A stretch of 64,000 bases of DNA from Rebecca billardiae RCC1528 (GCA_965240325.2 OZ251232.1:372001-436000); one strand, 5' to 3'; positions 27,686 to 38,700 are shown, counted from the stretch's first letter. Notes: a model not told the origin generated them from the sequence alone. A program made the numbers and translations.

Positions 27686-29512
27686 TCACACGGCGCGCGG
27701 CCCGAGTCCGGCTCCTGCCGAGTCGCTCGCCCCGTCGGCGGCCGCCGCGCGCCGCTGCTCGTGCCCCGCGACGAGCGCCGCGCCCGCGTCCGCGAAGAAG
27801 TCGCCGTGCAGCATCGCGGGGATGGCGTGGGGCAGCACGAGCTGCGTGCGCTCCTCGAACGTCGTCGCGTTGAGCACGAGCAGGAAGGACGCGCCCGCGC
27901 GGTTGTCGTACACCACCGACAGCACCACGCCGTCGTCCTCGTCCGTGCCGTCCGGGCGCGGCACAAACGTCGGCTCAGAGGGCGCGCAGTACGCGCGCGC
28001 CCACTCCGTCTCCGCGCCCGTGTGGATGTCGACCTTGATGAGCACCGCCTCGACGGCGGCGGGCTGCGCGCGCGCGACCACGCCCTCCGCCCGCGGGTAC
28101 CCGAACCCGTACACGTACCGGTACGGCCGGCCTTGGCGGCGCGGGTCGAAGCGCGGGAACTCGACCATCCGGTCGGCGAGCACGGCGTGCGCGGGCAGCT
28201 CGCGCGGCGCGGAGAGGCGGAGCGGCGGGGGCGAGCGCCCCGCGCCGCGTGGCGGCGGCGGCGAGGCGGCGTGGCTGGGGTCCCCGCCCTCCGCCCCGCC
28301 CGCGCCCGTCCGGCCGGGCAGCTCGCCCAGCGGCAGCGAGTAGCGGCGCAGCTGTCCGCGGTGCGACCACGTCTTAGCAAACGCGGACGTGCGCAGCGCC
28401 TCCAGCCGGAACACGTCGTAGAACGGCCGGTCGTAGCACGCCATGTCGACGTGCAGCGCGCCCGAGGCGTCGTCCTCGTACGCGTTCACGTGGTGGTAGC
28501 TGAAGAAGGCGGGCGCGCGCCACCTGCCCACGAGCGAGCCGCTCCGCCGCTCGAGCACGGTGAAGGTCGCGCCGCGCGCCGGCTCCCAGCGGAAGATGGC
28601 CTCGAGCCCGCGCCGGGGCCGGCCGGTGAGCACCCAGCGCACCTCGTCGCGCAGCGCGCCGCCGAGCGAGAAGAGCCAGGGGAACTCGACGAGCACGATG
28701 TACCGCTGCGACACGCCGAACGAGTGCATGTACGCCGGCGTGCGCACGGGCAGCCGCGCGAGCAGCGTGCGCGTGGGCAGAGCCGGCGGCGCGCGCCGCG
28801 GCCGCGCGGCCGCGCCCTCGTCGTCGGCCGCGCGCTGGGCGGGCGCGGCGGCGGGGATGGAGAAGACCATGTACTCCAGCCGCACGCCCAGCCGCGTCGC
28901 CAGCCCCAGCACCTCGCCCTCCAGCGTGGGCACGAGGTGCGACGAGCTCACCTGCGCGCGGCCGATCGTGTCGCGGAAGTTGAGCGGGCCGACCGTCTCG
29001 AGGCCGGCGAGTGAGAACTGGACGAACGGGGGCGTGTCCGTGAGCGCGACGAAGGAGCCTGCGATCTGGGCGACGTTCACGTTCGGGTTCTCCCGTCGCT
29101 CGCGCCGCAACACCAGCCACAGCCGGCGGAGCAGCCCGATGCGCGGCGCGGTGCCAAACTCTGTCACGGCGACACGCCCCGCCGCGCGGTGCGCGCGCAG
29201 GTTGTGCGTGTCGACGAAGCGGTTGGTGTAGCTCGCGAACGAGCCGTTTGCAAAGGCGAAGCGATACAGCATCGCCTGCCCGTCGAACCAGTGCACGAAG
29301 GGCTCGTCGCCCACCTCGAACAGCGCCGGGCCGACGCGCACGAGAGAGCCCGACAGCCATGCGGGCAGCCCAGCATCGCTGCTCGGCGCTAGCGGCCAGT
29401 CACGCAGCTCCTCGGCGAGCGACTCGAAGCATAGCCCACCGGTCAGCTCGGAGCGTATGCGCACCGCAGCGAGCAGCGCCACCGCCAGGCGAGCGGCACA
29501 CGACGTTCGCAT
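27686..29512 (-). CDS. Carotenoid cleavage oxygenase (CCD/BCO/RPE65 family)
   Basis: 608 residues from the ATG at 29512-29510. The start is chosen because it opens with a hydrophobic MRTSCAARLAVALLAAVRI signal-like segment; the frame runs further upstream without ATG. The family uses non-heme iron held by four histidines to cleave carotenoid or related double bases. All four family contexts are visible: SSSHLVPTLEG, AYMHSFGVSQRYIVL, SYHHVNAYEDD and, near the end, PAMLHGDFFADA. Other family blocks include VRVGPALFEVGDEPFVHWFDG at the N terminus (the GxxRNGP-like region) and VDMACYD after the third histidine. A Pro/Gly-rich insert lies near residues 390-430. The leader implies entry to the secretory or plastid route. 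It is divergent from CCDC12, 247 bases apart. Substrate unknown. Confidence 0.85.
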   Translation of the reverse strand: MRTSCAARLAVALLAAVRIRSELTGGLCFESLAEELRDWPLAPSSDAGLPAWLSGSLVRVGPALFEVGDEPFVHWFDGQAMLYRFAFANGSFASYTNRFVDTHNLRAHRAAGRVAVTEFGTAPRIGLLRRLWLVLRRERRENPNVNVAQIAGSFVALTDTPPFVQFSLAGLETVGPLNFRDTIGRAQVSSSHLVPTLEGEVLGLATRLGVRLEYMVFSIPAAAPAQRAADDEGAAARPRRAPPALPTRTLLARLPVRTPAYMHSFGVSQRYIVLVEFPWLFSLGGALRDEVRWVLTGRPRRGLEAIFRWEPARGATFTVLERRSGSLVGRWRAPAFFSYHHVNAYEDDASGALHVDMACYDRPFYDVFRLEALRTSAFAKTWSHRGQLRRYSLPLGELPGRTGAGGAEGGDPSHAASPPPPRGAGRSPPPLRLSAPRELPAHAVLADRMVEFPRFDPRRQGRPYRYVYGFGYPRAEGVVARAQPAAVEAVLIKVDIHTGAETEWARAYCAPSEPTFVPRPDGTDEDDGVVLSVVYDNRAGASFLLVLNATTFEERTQLVLPHAIPAMLHGDFFADAGAALVAGHEQRRAAAADGASDSAGAGLGPRAV

Positions 29513-29759
29513 CACGTGACCGGTCGTCGCACGAGCACACACGAGCAGCAGCAGCCTGTCCACCCACGAGCGGAGGTTTCGTGTGACGAATGTTTGCCCA
29601 CCTTCGCAGCCGGCCCCGAACCCGTCGTCGTCACGGTTCCGACCGACCGGCAAAGCGGACAAGGGCAAGGGCAGGCAAGGGTGTCCCTTGACAAGGGTGG
29701 TGCGATCCGGACTCGTCTCCTGCTCAAGCTCAACAGCAGCGAGCGGCGACGGGCCGAGG
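29513..29759. promoter_or_regulatory. Divergent promoter region, carotenoid oxygenase / CCDC12
   Basis: 247 bases between two divergent ATG codons, with short CGAGCACACACGAGCAGCAG repeats near 29532 and a GGGCAAGG direct repeat near 29660-29695. No core promoter element is certain. Confidence 0.35.
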
Positions 29760-30254
29760 ATGGCGGAGGAGGCACAAGAAGCGCGTCGTAAGCGCTTGCG
29801 GTCTTTGCGCCAAGAGGCCGAAGCAGCGCAGCAGGTGGAGGCCGAAGCGCCCGCGAGCGACAGTGCGGCGGATGGACCGGTGCTTCGCTTTCGAAACTAC
29901 ACGCCGCGCGATGACGAGCTGCAGCATCAGAAGGTCGAGGCGGCAAAGCCGGCGCCTCTGCCGGCCGGCGCCGCGGGCCGTGAGCCCGCAAAGGACATCA
30001 CGGCAGACCCGCTCCTGAACATTGCCCCGAAGAAGGCGAACTGGGACCTCAAACGCGACATCGAAAAGGACATGGCCAAGCTCGATCGCCAGACTGAGCT
30101 CGCGATCGTCGAGCTCCTGCGCAGAAAGATTGCGAGCGCAGAGGGAGGTGGCGGCGGCAGTGAAGACCAGGGCGGGTCCGAGGCTGATCTCGCGGCGGCG
30201 GTGCGGGAGCAAGAGCGTGCCGAGGCGAAGCAAGATGTCGATGACGACGAGTGA
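29760..30254 (+). CDS. CCDC12: CCDC12/Cwf18 pre-mRNA splicing factor
   Basis: 164 residues from the ATG at 29760, which begins MAEEAQEARRKRLRSLRQEA, the usual charged N-terminal helix of the family. LRFRNYTPRDDEL is the conserved RNY(V/T)P block near residue 41, and IAPKKANWDLKRDIEKDMAK near residue 84 is the PxWDLKRDxxKK signature; TELAIVELLRRKI follows. Cwf18/CCDC12 joins the spliceosome with the Prp19-related group around Bact and sits near the 5' splice site. Length fits human CCDC12 (166 residues). The tail is acidic (DVDDDE). It agrees with the presence of spliced genes in this window. Single exon here. Confidence 0.9.
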   Translation: MAEEAQEARRKRLRSLRQEAEAAQQVEAEAPASDSAADGPVLRFRNYTPRDDELQHQKVEAAKPAPLPAGAAGREPAKDITADPLLNIAPKKANWDLKRDIEKDMAKLDRQTELAIVELLRRKIASAEGGGGGSEDQGGSEADLAAAVREQERAEAKQDVDDDE

Positions 30255-30579
30255 TCGTCATGGCGTCCGACGACGCGGACAAACCCAGCACGCAACGTGC
30301 CTAACGCGCTTTCGGCTTTGGCGTGGCTGAGGCTCCGCAACACGCTAGTCACCCGATTGCCCGGGCAGCCCGGCCCGCGCCTGGCAGGGATCCGCCCTCG
30401 GTGCATCAGCTGCGTGGCTGCCGACTGAAGTCCGAGTATAGTGGCACGACATGCCACTGGCATCGGTTGGCGTAAGCCTCGGATATGATCCGACAGTAAT
30501 CCGAGTGCCACTTCCGTCAGGCGTCACGGCTGCGTGAATAACAGACATACTGTATATATTATAATGCCCGTGCATACGA

Positions 30580-30638
<59 letters not shown>

Positions 30639-31032
30639 TACTACTACAGACTCACTGCGACTGCCAGACAGATCGACGCGACTCCGTCAGTTAATAGTTA
30701 TCTGCACCGCCGCGGCTGCGCTCGGCTAGTGCTGTCTATAGTAGCCAGTCCGAGATTAGTTATACTTAAAATTTTAATTACTATTATTATAACTTAGTGC
30801 GTGGCCGGCCCGGGGATCGACTGACCACTACGGCCGTCGGGGCCGTCACGTGCCTGCAACTCTACGTATAAGTGCTACTTATTAACTTAAGCACCGGTCG
30901 GGGTGGCGTCAGGCGTGCACGCGGAGGGCCAAGGCCCCAAGCCATGCCGGGCCATGACAATTGACAAAGGTCAAGCGGACGACAAGAAAGAAAGGTGAAC
31001 GCACAGGGTTAGTTAGCAACAAACGTCGAGCG
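30255..31032. other. Spacer with a long (TA)n microsatellite
   Basis: Pure TA dinucleotides run from about 30581 to 30636. Otherwise AT-richer sequence with no supported gene. Confidence 0.7.
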
Positions 31033-33420
31033 ATGGCGGACGATGACGACGAGTTCGTCGACGAGCCTTGGCCGAGCGCACGCGGGAGCCGGCCCGAGCT
31101 CCGCACCGTGGCGGCCGAGCCTCGCGTCCCCGCTGCAGCTGCTGCAAGCGGCGCTCCCGACCCATTCGACCTCGTCCTCGTCGATGACGACGACGACGAC
31201 ACGTTTGGCGACGCCCTCCACGCGCACAGCGACTCTCCGAGCGGCGCATCCGAGGAGCCACAAGGCGTCGGCGACCGAAAGCTCACGACAAGCGACATCC
31301 CGTCATCATCGTCGTTTCTGAGCGGTCCTACGGGCGCCGCGGCAGATGGTGGCGGCGCAGCACGAGCCGCAGCTGCGCCGGCCGCAGCCGCACCGGCCAC
31401 AGCATTCCCGCCCGCGAGCGCGCGCGCCACGCCAGCGGCAAATGTGCTCGCCGCCGCGACTCGCGACTTTGCCAGCGGCGAGGGCTCGAGTGATGACTCG
31501 GGCGCCTTCGTCGACCTTGGCGAGCGCGTCATTACGCGTGCGACGGTGGCGCCGGCTGAGGCACCCCAGCCCGCGAGCGCGCGCGCCACGCCGGCGGCAA
31601 CGGCGCTCGCCGCCCTAACTCGCGACTTTGCCAGCGGCGACGACGCGAGCGACGGCTCCGACGAGTTCAGTCTTGGTGAGGGCGCGAGCGGCGGCACTCC
31701 GGCTGCGGCGGGCGCGCGCTCTGCTCCCCACCCCGCGCCAACCCCGCCAGCCTCTCGGCTCGGCGCGCCGAAGGCGTCATCCTCGCTGTCCTCGCTGCAG
31801 ATGCTCAGCGGTCTCTCGCCCATCGAGCCTCGGCCGACGGGCCAGCCGGCCTCGCCGCCGGCTTCGTCGGCCGCGCCCACGCCGCACACCGCGGCGGCCA
31901 CGCGCCGCCCCGCCGAGCACCAGCCCGGGCCAGCCCCGGCTCAGCCCGCCGCCGCCGCCGCGCCGCGGCCGAACACGGTCGGCGCGCGCGGCGCGGTCGG
32001 AGCGGCAGCTGGCGCGGGCGCCGGCTCTGAGGCTTTTGCAGAGCCAGCTGCTGAGGTGGCTGATTGGGATGAGGAGCCCGGTGCGCCGCCGACGGCTGCA
32101 ACCGTGAGCGCGGTGGGCGGGGGCGGCGCGCGCGCGTCAGAGGCGGCGCGCGTGGCGAAGCAGCTGCACTTCTCGCCGCAGCCCGCCGCCAGGCCTCAGC
32201 CCACCCAGCACCTCCCTGCGCCGAGCGCGCTCCCCCGAGCGGTCGCAGACGACGGCTTTGCGCGACAGCCGCCGCCGCCATCGCACGCGCCGCACGGGGG
32301 CGAGGGCGGCGAGCGGCCGGCGCGCTCCGCCCGCGTGCCCGACGCCCGCAGCAGCCAGCCTCCCGCGCGCGCCGACGCGGGCGCGCAGACGGAGGTGACG
32401 CTCATCCGGCCGAGCATGTGGCGAGGCTGGAGCTCGACAGCGCACGGCGCGCCCGCGGCCGGCTGGGGCGGCGGCGCCGGCCGGGGCGCGGGCGGTGGGG
32501 GATGGGGCGTCGCGTCCCAGCCGGACTTCTCGCAGAGCTGGCACGGGATCGGGGTGCCAAGCGGCGCGGGCCGAGCCACGCCCGGCCCGCTCTTCTCCGC
32601 AGCGTCGGCGCCGCGGCTGGGCAGCGCGCACGGCGCTCGCGGTGCGCCGCGCGCCGCTCCGAGCACGGCGCGACTCGCACAGGGGCTCGGAGCCATGTAC
32701 GGCCATGGCCGCGCAGGGCGGCCCGTGGACGTGCACGTGGGCCGCGTCGGCGTGCTGCACGCGCACGTGCCCGTGGCGCGCCGGGCGGTCGGAGCGGCGG
32801 CTGCCGATGCCTTCACGGCGCGCGCCAGTCACGCGGGCAGTGGCGCCGAGCTGGCCGGCAGCAGCGGGCGTGGCGCCGCGCAGGCATCGGCCCATGGCCC
32901 GTGGCGCTCGAAGCGCGCGTGGGGGCAGTCTGAGCGGCCCGACGGCTGGGGCCGTGCGTGGGCCGAGGCTGCTGAGTCGCAGCTCCGCGTGCCGAGCTGG
33001 GAGCGCCCTGCGTCGCACCTGCAGCCACCGAGCGCCTTCGTCCCGCGCGCTGCTGCGCGTGGCACGCCTCCCGCCGGGCTCGATGCGGGCGCGAGCTTGT
33101 CGTGGGGCCGGATGCACAGCGGATCGCGCGCGGCTTTGCGCGCGGCGGAGCCAGAGGCTGCTGCGGGCGCCGTGCGCTGGGGCCGCAGCCGTGCTTTCCA
33201 CCAGCACGCGGGTCGTGACGCCACGCCGCCGGGCGCGACGTATGCCCGTGGCTGGGGCCAAGGAGCCGGCGGCACGTCGGCACCGGCGGCTCACCAGCGC
33301 CGCACCTCTGCGTGGCCGGGCGGGCGCCACGAGGTGGGCAGCACGCAGGAGTGGAATTCTGCCGAGTACTGGCGCGGGCGTTACTTCGAGGAGGTTGCGC
33401 GCCGATACCGAGCGGTGTGA
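31033..33420 (+). CDS. Low-complexity Ala/Gly/Pro-rich protein, unknown function
   Basis: 795 residues from the ATG at 31033 (MADDDDEFVDEPW), the start that begins an acidic, coding-like N terminus; the frame continues upstream without need. A second acidic cluster VLVDDDDDDTFGD lies near residue 50. Two copies of a 53-residue unit begin at residues ~128 and ~181, each with ARATPAA, LTRDFASG or ATRDFASG and a Ser/Asp-rich end. Residues ~300-500 are Ala/Pro/Gly disordered sequence; after that Trp-Gly motifs (WGRAWAEA, WGRSRAF, ARGWGQGAGG) recur at intervals of 20-40 residues. The last 20 residues EYWRGRYFEEVARRYRAV look helical. No domain recognised. The steady frame and acidic start favour a real gene, but introns or mis-called ends are possible. 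Confidence 0.5.
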   Translation: MADDDDEFVDEPWPSARGSRPELRTVAAEPRVPAAAAASGAPDPFDLVLVDDDDDDTFGDALHAHSDSPSGASEEPQGVGDRKLTTSDIPSSSSFLSGPTGAAADGGGAARAAAAPAAAAPATAFPPASARATPAANVLAAATRDFASGEGSSDDSGAFVDLGERVITRATVAPAEAPQPASARATPAATALAALTRDFASGDDASDGSDEFSLGEGASGGTPAAAGARSAPHPAPTPPASRLGAPKASSSLSSLQMLSGLSPIEPRPTGQPASPPASSAAPTPHTAAATRRPAEHQPGPAPAQPAAAAAPRPNTVGARGAVGAAAGAGAGSEAFAEPAAEVADWDEEPGAPPTAATVSAVGGGGARASEAARVAKQLHFSPQPAARPQPTQHLPAPSALPRAVADDGFARQPPPPSHAPHGGEGGERPARSARVPDARSSQPPARADAGAQTEVTLIRPSMWRGWSSTAHGAPAAGWGGGAGRGAGGGGWGVASQPDFSQSWHGIGVPSGAGRATPGPLFSAASAPRLGSAHGARGAPRAAPSTARLAQGLGAMYGHGRAGRPVDVHVGRVGVLHAHVPVARRAVGAAAADAFTARASHAGSGAELAGSSGRGAAQASAHGPWRSKRAWGQSERPDGWGRAWAEAAESQLRVPSWERPASHLQPPSAFVPRAAARGTPPAGLDAGASLSWGRMHSGSRAALRAAEPEAAAGAVRWGRSRAFHQHAGRDATPPGATYARGWGQGAGGTSAPAAHQRRTSAWPGGRHEVGSTQEWNSAEYWRGRYFEEVARRYRAV

Positions 33421-33639
33421 CCTGACTGCGCGTCAATCCCGGAGCGTCCGCGCGAGCTACAAGGGCTCGTAACTCGGCGCGTCCCGCGGCAATTACTAGT
33501 TACAGAAGCCATCGACTATCAGCTGTAAATAAAAGCTATAGGTCCTGAATAGGCCATATATAGTATGTCACATATGAATCGGCGGTATAAGCGTATAGTA
33601 GCAGTAGAGTCAAATCAGCCTTTGAGCGACTAATAAAAA
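33421..33639. other. Left flank of the copia element
   Basis: 219 bases of AT-richer sequence between the stop of the low-complexity gene and the 3' LTR; the last five bases, AAAAA (33635-33639), are one copy of the target-site duplication. Confidence 0.6.
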
Positions 33640-34100
33640 TGATAGCGGCGTGTAAGCGCTTTGGATGCGTGTGGTGCGTGAGCTCCTGTGGCGATGCGGA
33701 ACGCGAGTCCCTGACTGTGTCTGCACTGGGCAATGGCCGACAGACGGACACGAAACGATGAGGCGAGCTTCCAGACACCACATCCGCACAGCGACTTTTG
33801 ATCTCAAGTCCGGGGATTGCAACTGCAAATAACAAAGTTGATGAAATCGGTTCAGCACTTAGTCGTTGACAAATTAACTTTGATAGTACGCGTGCAGCTT
33901 GGATAAGAAAACTGGAAGCAGCGGACGGACATCACTAGTCGTGCAGAAATTGACGAGACATCTCTAGGATGCTCGTCAACTGTTCAGGCTGTAGATTGGA
34001 ACTCAAGGAGGGTTTGTTTATCCGGAAATCCCAGTGTGGGTCTCTTTTCCCAGTGGCTCTCAGCGTGGAAAACCCCGAACAACTCGGATAACCTCGGACA
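33640..34100 (-). repeat. Copia 3' LTR
   Basis: 461 bp, TG...CA on the window's plus strand; matches 41575-42035 throughout. The internal polypurine tract adjoins it at 34101. Confidence 0.95.
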
Positions 34101-34131
34101 CCCCCCCACAATCGGAAGCTTACCCTGTGAC

Positions 34132-35706
34132 TTATTTGTCCAGGACAAAAGCATGAAGCATCCGATGTAGGAACTTCAAGAAGTCCGCCTTTGGTAACGC
34201 CTTGGTGAATATATCAGCAATATTCTCAGCAGTGTGGACTTTCTCCACGACGACTGCGCCCAATTCCACGCAATCGCGGATAAAATGATGGCGCACGTCT
34301 ATGTGCTTGGAGCGGCGATGGTGAACGGCATTCTTGGACAGATCTTTCGCCCCCTTATTATCTTCGTGGATGACCACGTGATTTGGGCATGTCTGACCAA
34401 GTAGATCGGTAAGTACATCTCTGAGATATACTGCCTCCTTGGCTCCCTCAGAAAGAGTGATGTACTCCGCTTCACACGAGGATAAAGCAGCGATAGACTG
34501 CTTGAACGAGCGCCAGGTGACTGGAGCACCGGCGAAGAAATAAACGTATCCTCCGGTGGAGCGTCGCCGTTCGGCATCATTGGCCCAATCCGAGTCCACA
34601 AACATTTCGTTGTGAATGTATCTCGGCTGCGCAGGATCGCGCTGTGAAGCCGCTGCCTTGCTGATATATTTCAGTCCCACGGTGCGAGTACCAGCGAGAT
34701 ACCGCAACACGCGTTTGGCTGCCACCATATCGGTGGAGTCAGGCTTTGCCATCTTCCGTGCGAGCATGTTCACCGCGTAGCTGATGTCAGGACGACACGC
34801 GTTCATGACAAACAGCAGCGCGCCGACGAGAGCACGAAATTTCGATGCATCTCGGTCGCTCAGCGCCTCGCCCTCAGGCTCTGGCTGGCTGTTGCTCACT
34901 CGCATCGGAGTCTCGGATCCGCTCAAATTGGACACGGAGTGCTTCTCAAGCAACTCGCTGATGTACTTGCTCATGTGAATGAGCGTACAATCGCGCTCCT
35001 GTCGGATACTCAATCCGACAAAGCTGTCCAGCGGACCGAGGTCCTTGACTTCGTAAAATTTGCCTAGCTCGGCGATGATCCCCTTGGGGCGATTCTTGTC
35101 TGCCGAGTTGCTCATGACGATAATATCGTCGACGTAAACACCGATGATATCGGTTACGTCTTTCTCACGCCTGATGTAAATGCACCAAGATTGTGCCAGG
35201 CGCTCGAAACGAATCTTGAGCAGAATTTTGTGGTTGTGCAAGTACCACATACGACTCCCTTGTTTGAAGCCGTTCAAATTCTTAATTGCTCTGCCAGCTG
35301 CAATCTCATTTTCACCTGGTGACAGATTGTGATGATACAGCGGCGGCAAGCTGATGTACATGTTTGTACTCTCAGCGTCAGCATTGAGGAATGCTGTGGC
35401 TGCATCTGCTCCGTGTGCCAACCAAGGACGCTGAGGGCTCCTGTAATAGGTGGCGATCGCGAGCAGCAGCCTGACTTCCTCGTACCTGATGGTAGGAGAG
35501 AAGACTTCATCGTAATTCAAGCCCTTGATCTGTCGGAAACCTTGCACGACCAAGCGCGCTTTGAATTTCTCGACAGTGCCGTCAGGCTTGGCCTTTACCT
35601 TGAAGACCAGCTTCGACGGAATAACCTTCGTATTCTTCGGTACCAAGACCGGCTTAAAGGTTTTGAGATTCTCGATATTCGGCCATAATAGCTTTGGCCC
35701 ACTCAT
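34132..35706 (-). CDS. pol: Copia pol ORF2: reverse transcriptase and RNase H
   Basis: About 524 residues. The RT part starts near IPSKLVFKVKAKPDGTVEKF, the conserved copia RT opening, then ARLVVQGFRQIKGLNYDEVF, the motif-A region ADAATAFLNAD and the catalytic YVDDI. RNase H follows with VDSDWAND, SSCEAEYITL, HEDNKGAKDL and SKHIDVRHHFIRD, so all acidic residues expected in that fold are present. The frame ends at TAA 34134-34132, 31 bases before the LTR. It overlaps ORF1 by 53 bases in the +1 frame. The methionine at 35706 may not be used; fusion to ORF1 by frameshifting is the likely way to make it. Apart from the frame change nothing looks broken. Confidence 0.9.
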   Translation of the reverse strand: MSGPKLLWPNIENLKTFKPVLVPKNTKVIPSKLVFKVKAKPDGTVEKFKARLVVQGFRQIKGLNYDEVFSPTIRYEEVRLLLAIATYYRSPQRPWLAHGADAATAFLNADAESTNMYISLPPLYHHNLSPGENEIAAGRAIKNLNGFKQGSRMWYLHNHKILLKIRFERLAQSWCIYIRREKDVTDIIGVYVDDIIVMSNSADKNRPKGIIAELGKFYEVKDLGPLDSFVGLSIRQERDCTLIHMSKYISELLEKHSVSNLSGSETPMRVSNSQPEPEGEALSDRDASKFRALVGALLFVMNACRPDISYAVNMLARKMAKPDSTDMVAAKRVLRYLAGTRTVGLKYISKAAASQRDPAQPRYIHNEMFVDSDWANDAERRRSTGGYVYFFAGAPVTWRSFKQSIAALSSCEAEYITLSEGAKEAVYLRDVLTDLLGQTCPNHVVIHEDNKGAKDLSKNAVHHRRSKHIDVRHHFIRDCVELGAVVVEKVHTAENIADIFTKALPKADFLKFLHRMLHAFVLDK

Positions 35707-38700
35707 CTGCGTACTCGGACTCCAAAGCTTCCTTGACGGAATTGGGTACCGGAATGTTCGCAGCGAGTCTTACGAGGTTCGCATGCTGTTCAACGCTCAA
35801 AGCGCGTTCCAGCAGTCGATTGGAGCGGCGCACTGCGCCTCCGAGGGACGTTGGCCTGTCCAACTCGGTTTCCTCCAATGTCTCATCCTCCTCATCATCT
35901 GCCTCTTCTCCATCGCGATCAGTCTCAGACGTGCCGCGCACATGACTGCCGTCAAACGGCGAAACGGCTTGGTCGGTGTCTTGCGACTGACGCTCTGGCG
36001 GATCACGCTCGTCATCTGACGAGTCGTCTATGTCCTCGAGAGCAGGTTGAGGAGGTGGCTTGGAAGCCTTATCCTTGGGACCGCCCCCCCAGGTCAACGT
36101 GCCCGCAGGAGCGTTGAGCGGCGGAAGCGACTCTGGATCATAATCGAACAGGTGCTGCTCGTTGAATTTGACGTGCCTCGTGGAGATGACGCTGGCGTTG
36201 TCTTCAGCTAGGACTATGTAGCCCATGCTGCGACGCACGCTCTGCGTCGTGTCTACGTAGCAGTCAAATCCGTAGCCGAGCAGATATCCCTGCTTCGCGC
36301 GGGGTGAAAGCTTGTTCAGCTTAAGGCCCTGCGTGAGAAACACACACGGGGAACCCCAGATCCGGAGTTTGGATATGTACTTGGCCGGTGACGTACCAAA
36401 CACCTTCTCGTGCGGGGACTGAGTGTCACCGGCGCGAGTGAGAAGATTGCGCTGGAGTGTGGAGCACTTGGCTGCCCAGTACCACCAGCGATACGCCATT
36501 CCGGACTGCAGCAGCATAGCGCGCGCATCGGTCATAACGACACCAAGTGCGCGCTCGGCTACACCGTTGTGCTGCGGCGTGTGGGGCGGAGAGGTGTTAT
36601 TACGCAGCATATCGTGCTGCCGAAGCACCTCCTGCCACAACGCTGAGTTGAGCTCCTTGCCTCCATCGATGTGAATGCTGCCGCCGGCAATGCCGGTGCC
36701 GCGCATTGTAGCGCCCAGCGTGCTGGCGCCGAGCTCATCGATCATGAAGCGGAGCTTCTCGGGGGCTTCCGACTTGGCTTTCATGGCATAAAAGCGCATG
36801 TAACCAGAGTAATCATCCACAAATATGATGCCCCATCGCGGTACTCCGCTAGGCAGCCCGTTGATCGGCCCAACGACATCAACGTGGATGAATTGCAGCG
36901 GCGCGGTTGCGCGCTCGCGGGTGCCGGGAAAAGGCTTAGCCTTCAACTTGGCAACATCGCCCTGAAGCACGCGGTCGGCCTTGGCCGTATCCGCGCCTTC
37001 AACGAGCTTGCAAGTAGCCGAGACGGCATCCTGGTCGGCGGAGCCAAAGCGGAGCCGCCACAGCCTTGCAGAATGCTTGTCGCGCGCGCGCTGAGGCTCA
37101 GGCGCGCCAGCATTCCCGGGCGGCGGCGCACTCGCGCCGCCCGACCCAGTCTCGTTGCCACGTGCGTCGAGTGCGCGAGCACACGAAGGCACGATTGGCG
37201 CGAGTTCAAGACTGTAGTCATCTCGTAGATACGCGCGCCGATCTCCAAGCTGGAGATACGGCTGCTTACCGAACACGGCGGTGCAGCCCGCGCGCGCGAA
37301 CGACTGCACCGAAAGCAGTGTAGTCTGAAGACTCTGCACCGCGACAACACCAGTGAGCCTAACTCGGAACTCTTGCTGGCGAGCGTCGGTGATCACGACG
37401 TGAAGGACACCGCGACACGTGGCGCGGAGCCTCGCGCCTTGCTTCGCGCTGTTGACTTCGAAGTCGGCCGGCTGCCGGTCAGTCAACAAATGCGCGAGCG
37501 AGTCATCCAGAAACGACTGACTGGCGCCCGAGTCCAAGTACGCGCGGAACGTTGTGGGAGCGACCGATACATCTCGGCGCTGCTCCACCCGCGCCATCTT
37601 GGCCGTGCGTCCGTTGTCGTCAGCAGCAGGGATGTCAATAAAGTGACTCCTCTGCGTGCCCTTCTGGGGCGTATTTTTGTTCTTGTTTCCTCCACCGTTG
37701 CCGGCGCGCGCACCACCGCGCGCGCCCCCCTTAGCCTTAAGCTCCGGGTGCAACTGCCAGCACCTATCAACGGTGTGGCCTGGCTTGCCGCAGTGATTGC
37801 ACTTCGGCTTGGGAGGGTGAGGCGGGTGCTGTTGCTGCCCAGCCTGCATGGCGGCGGCGCGCTCATGTTGAGCTTTGGAGGGTTCCCCTCGCATCAGCTG
37901 CTGCTGATGATGCTGAGGCTGGCGCGCGCCGCGCTTGGCATCATTTTTGTTTTTATTGTTGTTGTGGATTTGCGCCTTGGCGGCCAAGTGGCGCTGCCAG
38001 GCGTCTTCCATCTGCGCCATAAGCTGGCTAGTGTTCTTCACACACTCAGCTGGCGAAATGGCGCCAAAGTATGAGATCACAGTCTCATAAATTTCAGGCG
38101 ATGCGTGCATGCTGTCATACAGCTTGAACACGAGTAAAGTGGCATCGTCGAGACTGCGGAAGCGCGACGAGCGCACTCGCTCAACGGATTGCCTGATAAT
38201 GTCAGCCGCGTTGTTAGGCGGCGACTTGTCTCGAGGATACAGCTTGAGGTACTCTGCCCTCAGCTCCGACATCGTAGTGATGCGTAGTTCCTCTTCAAAG
38301 ACTTCCAGCAGCGATTCGAGATCGAGGTACCCTTTGGTCGGGTCATTGATCTGCTGCTTGGATTCAAGGTACGCAAAGAGTTGCGGGTTCATAGCGTCTG
38401 TAATGCGCTTAAAAAGCACTTCAGCCGAGCGGCTGTAGACAGACGAGAGGGTCACCCCCCTGTCCGCGTCCGGCAAGGATTTGTAGGGCTCAATTTTTTC
38501 ACTCGAGCGAACCCAATTGGATTCTTGGACGAGCTTGAAGCCTGATCCTTTGTCAGATGCAAGGGTGACTATCGTGGTAGATAAGTCGGTCGGGCGTCCC
38601 TTGTAGAGCGCTCGCATTTCCGCGAGTGAGTCTCGAATTACAGAGTGGACAGCCCGCTTCGACTTAATCGAACTCTGGGTGAGTTTCGAATTTGCCGATG

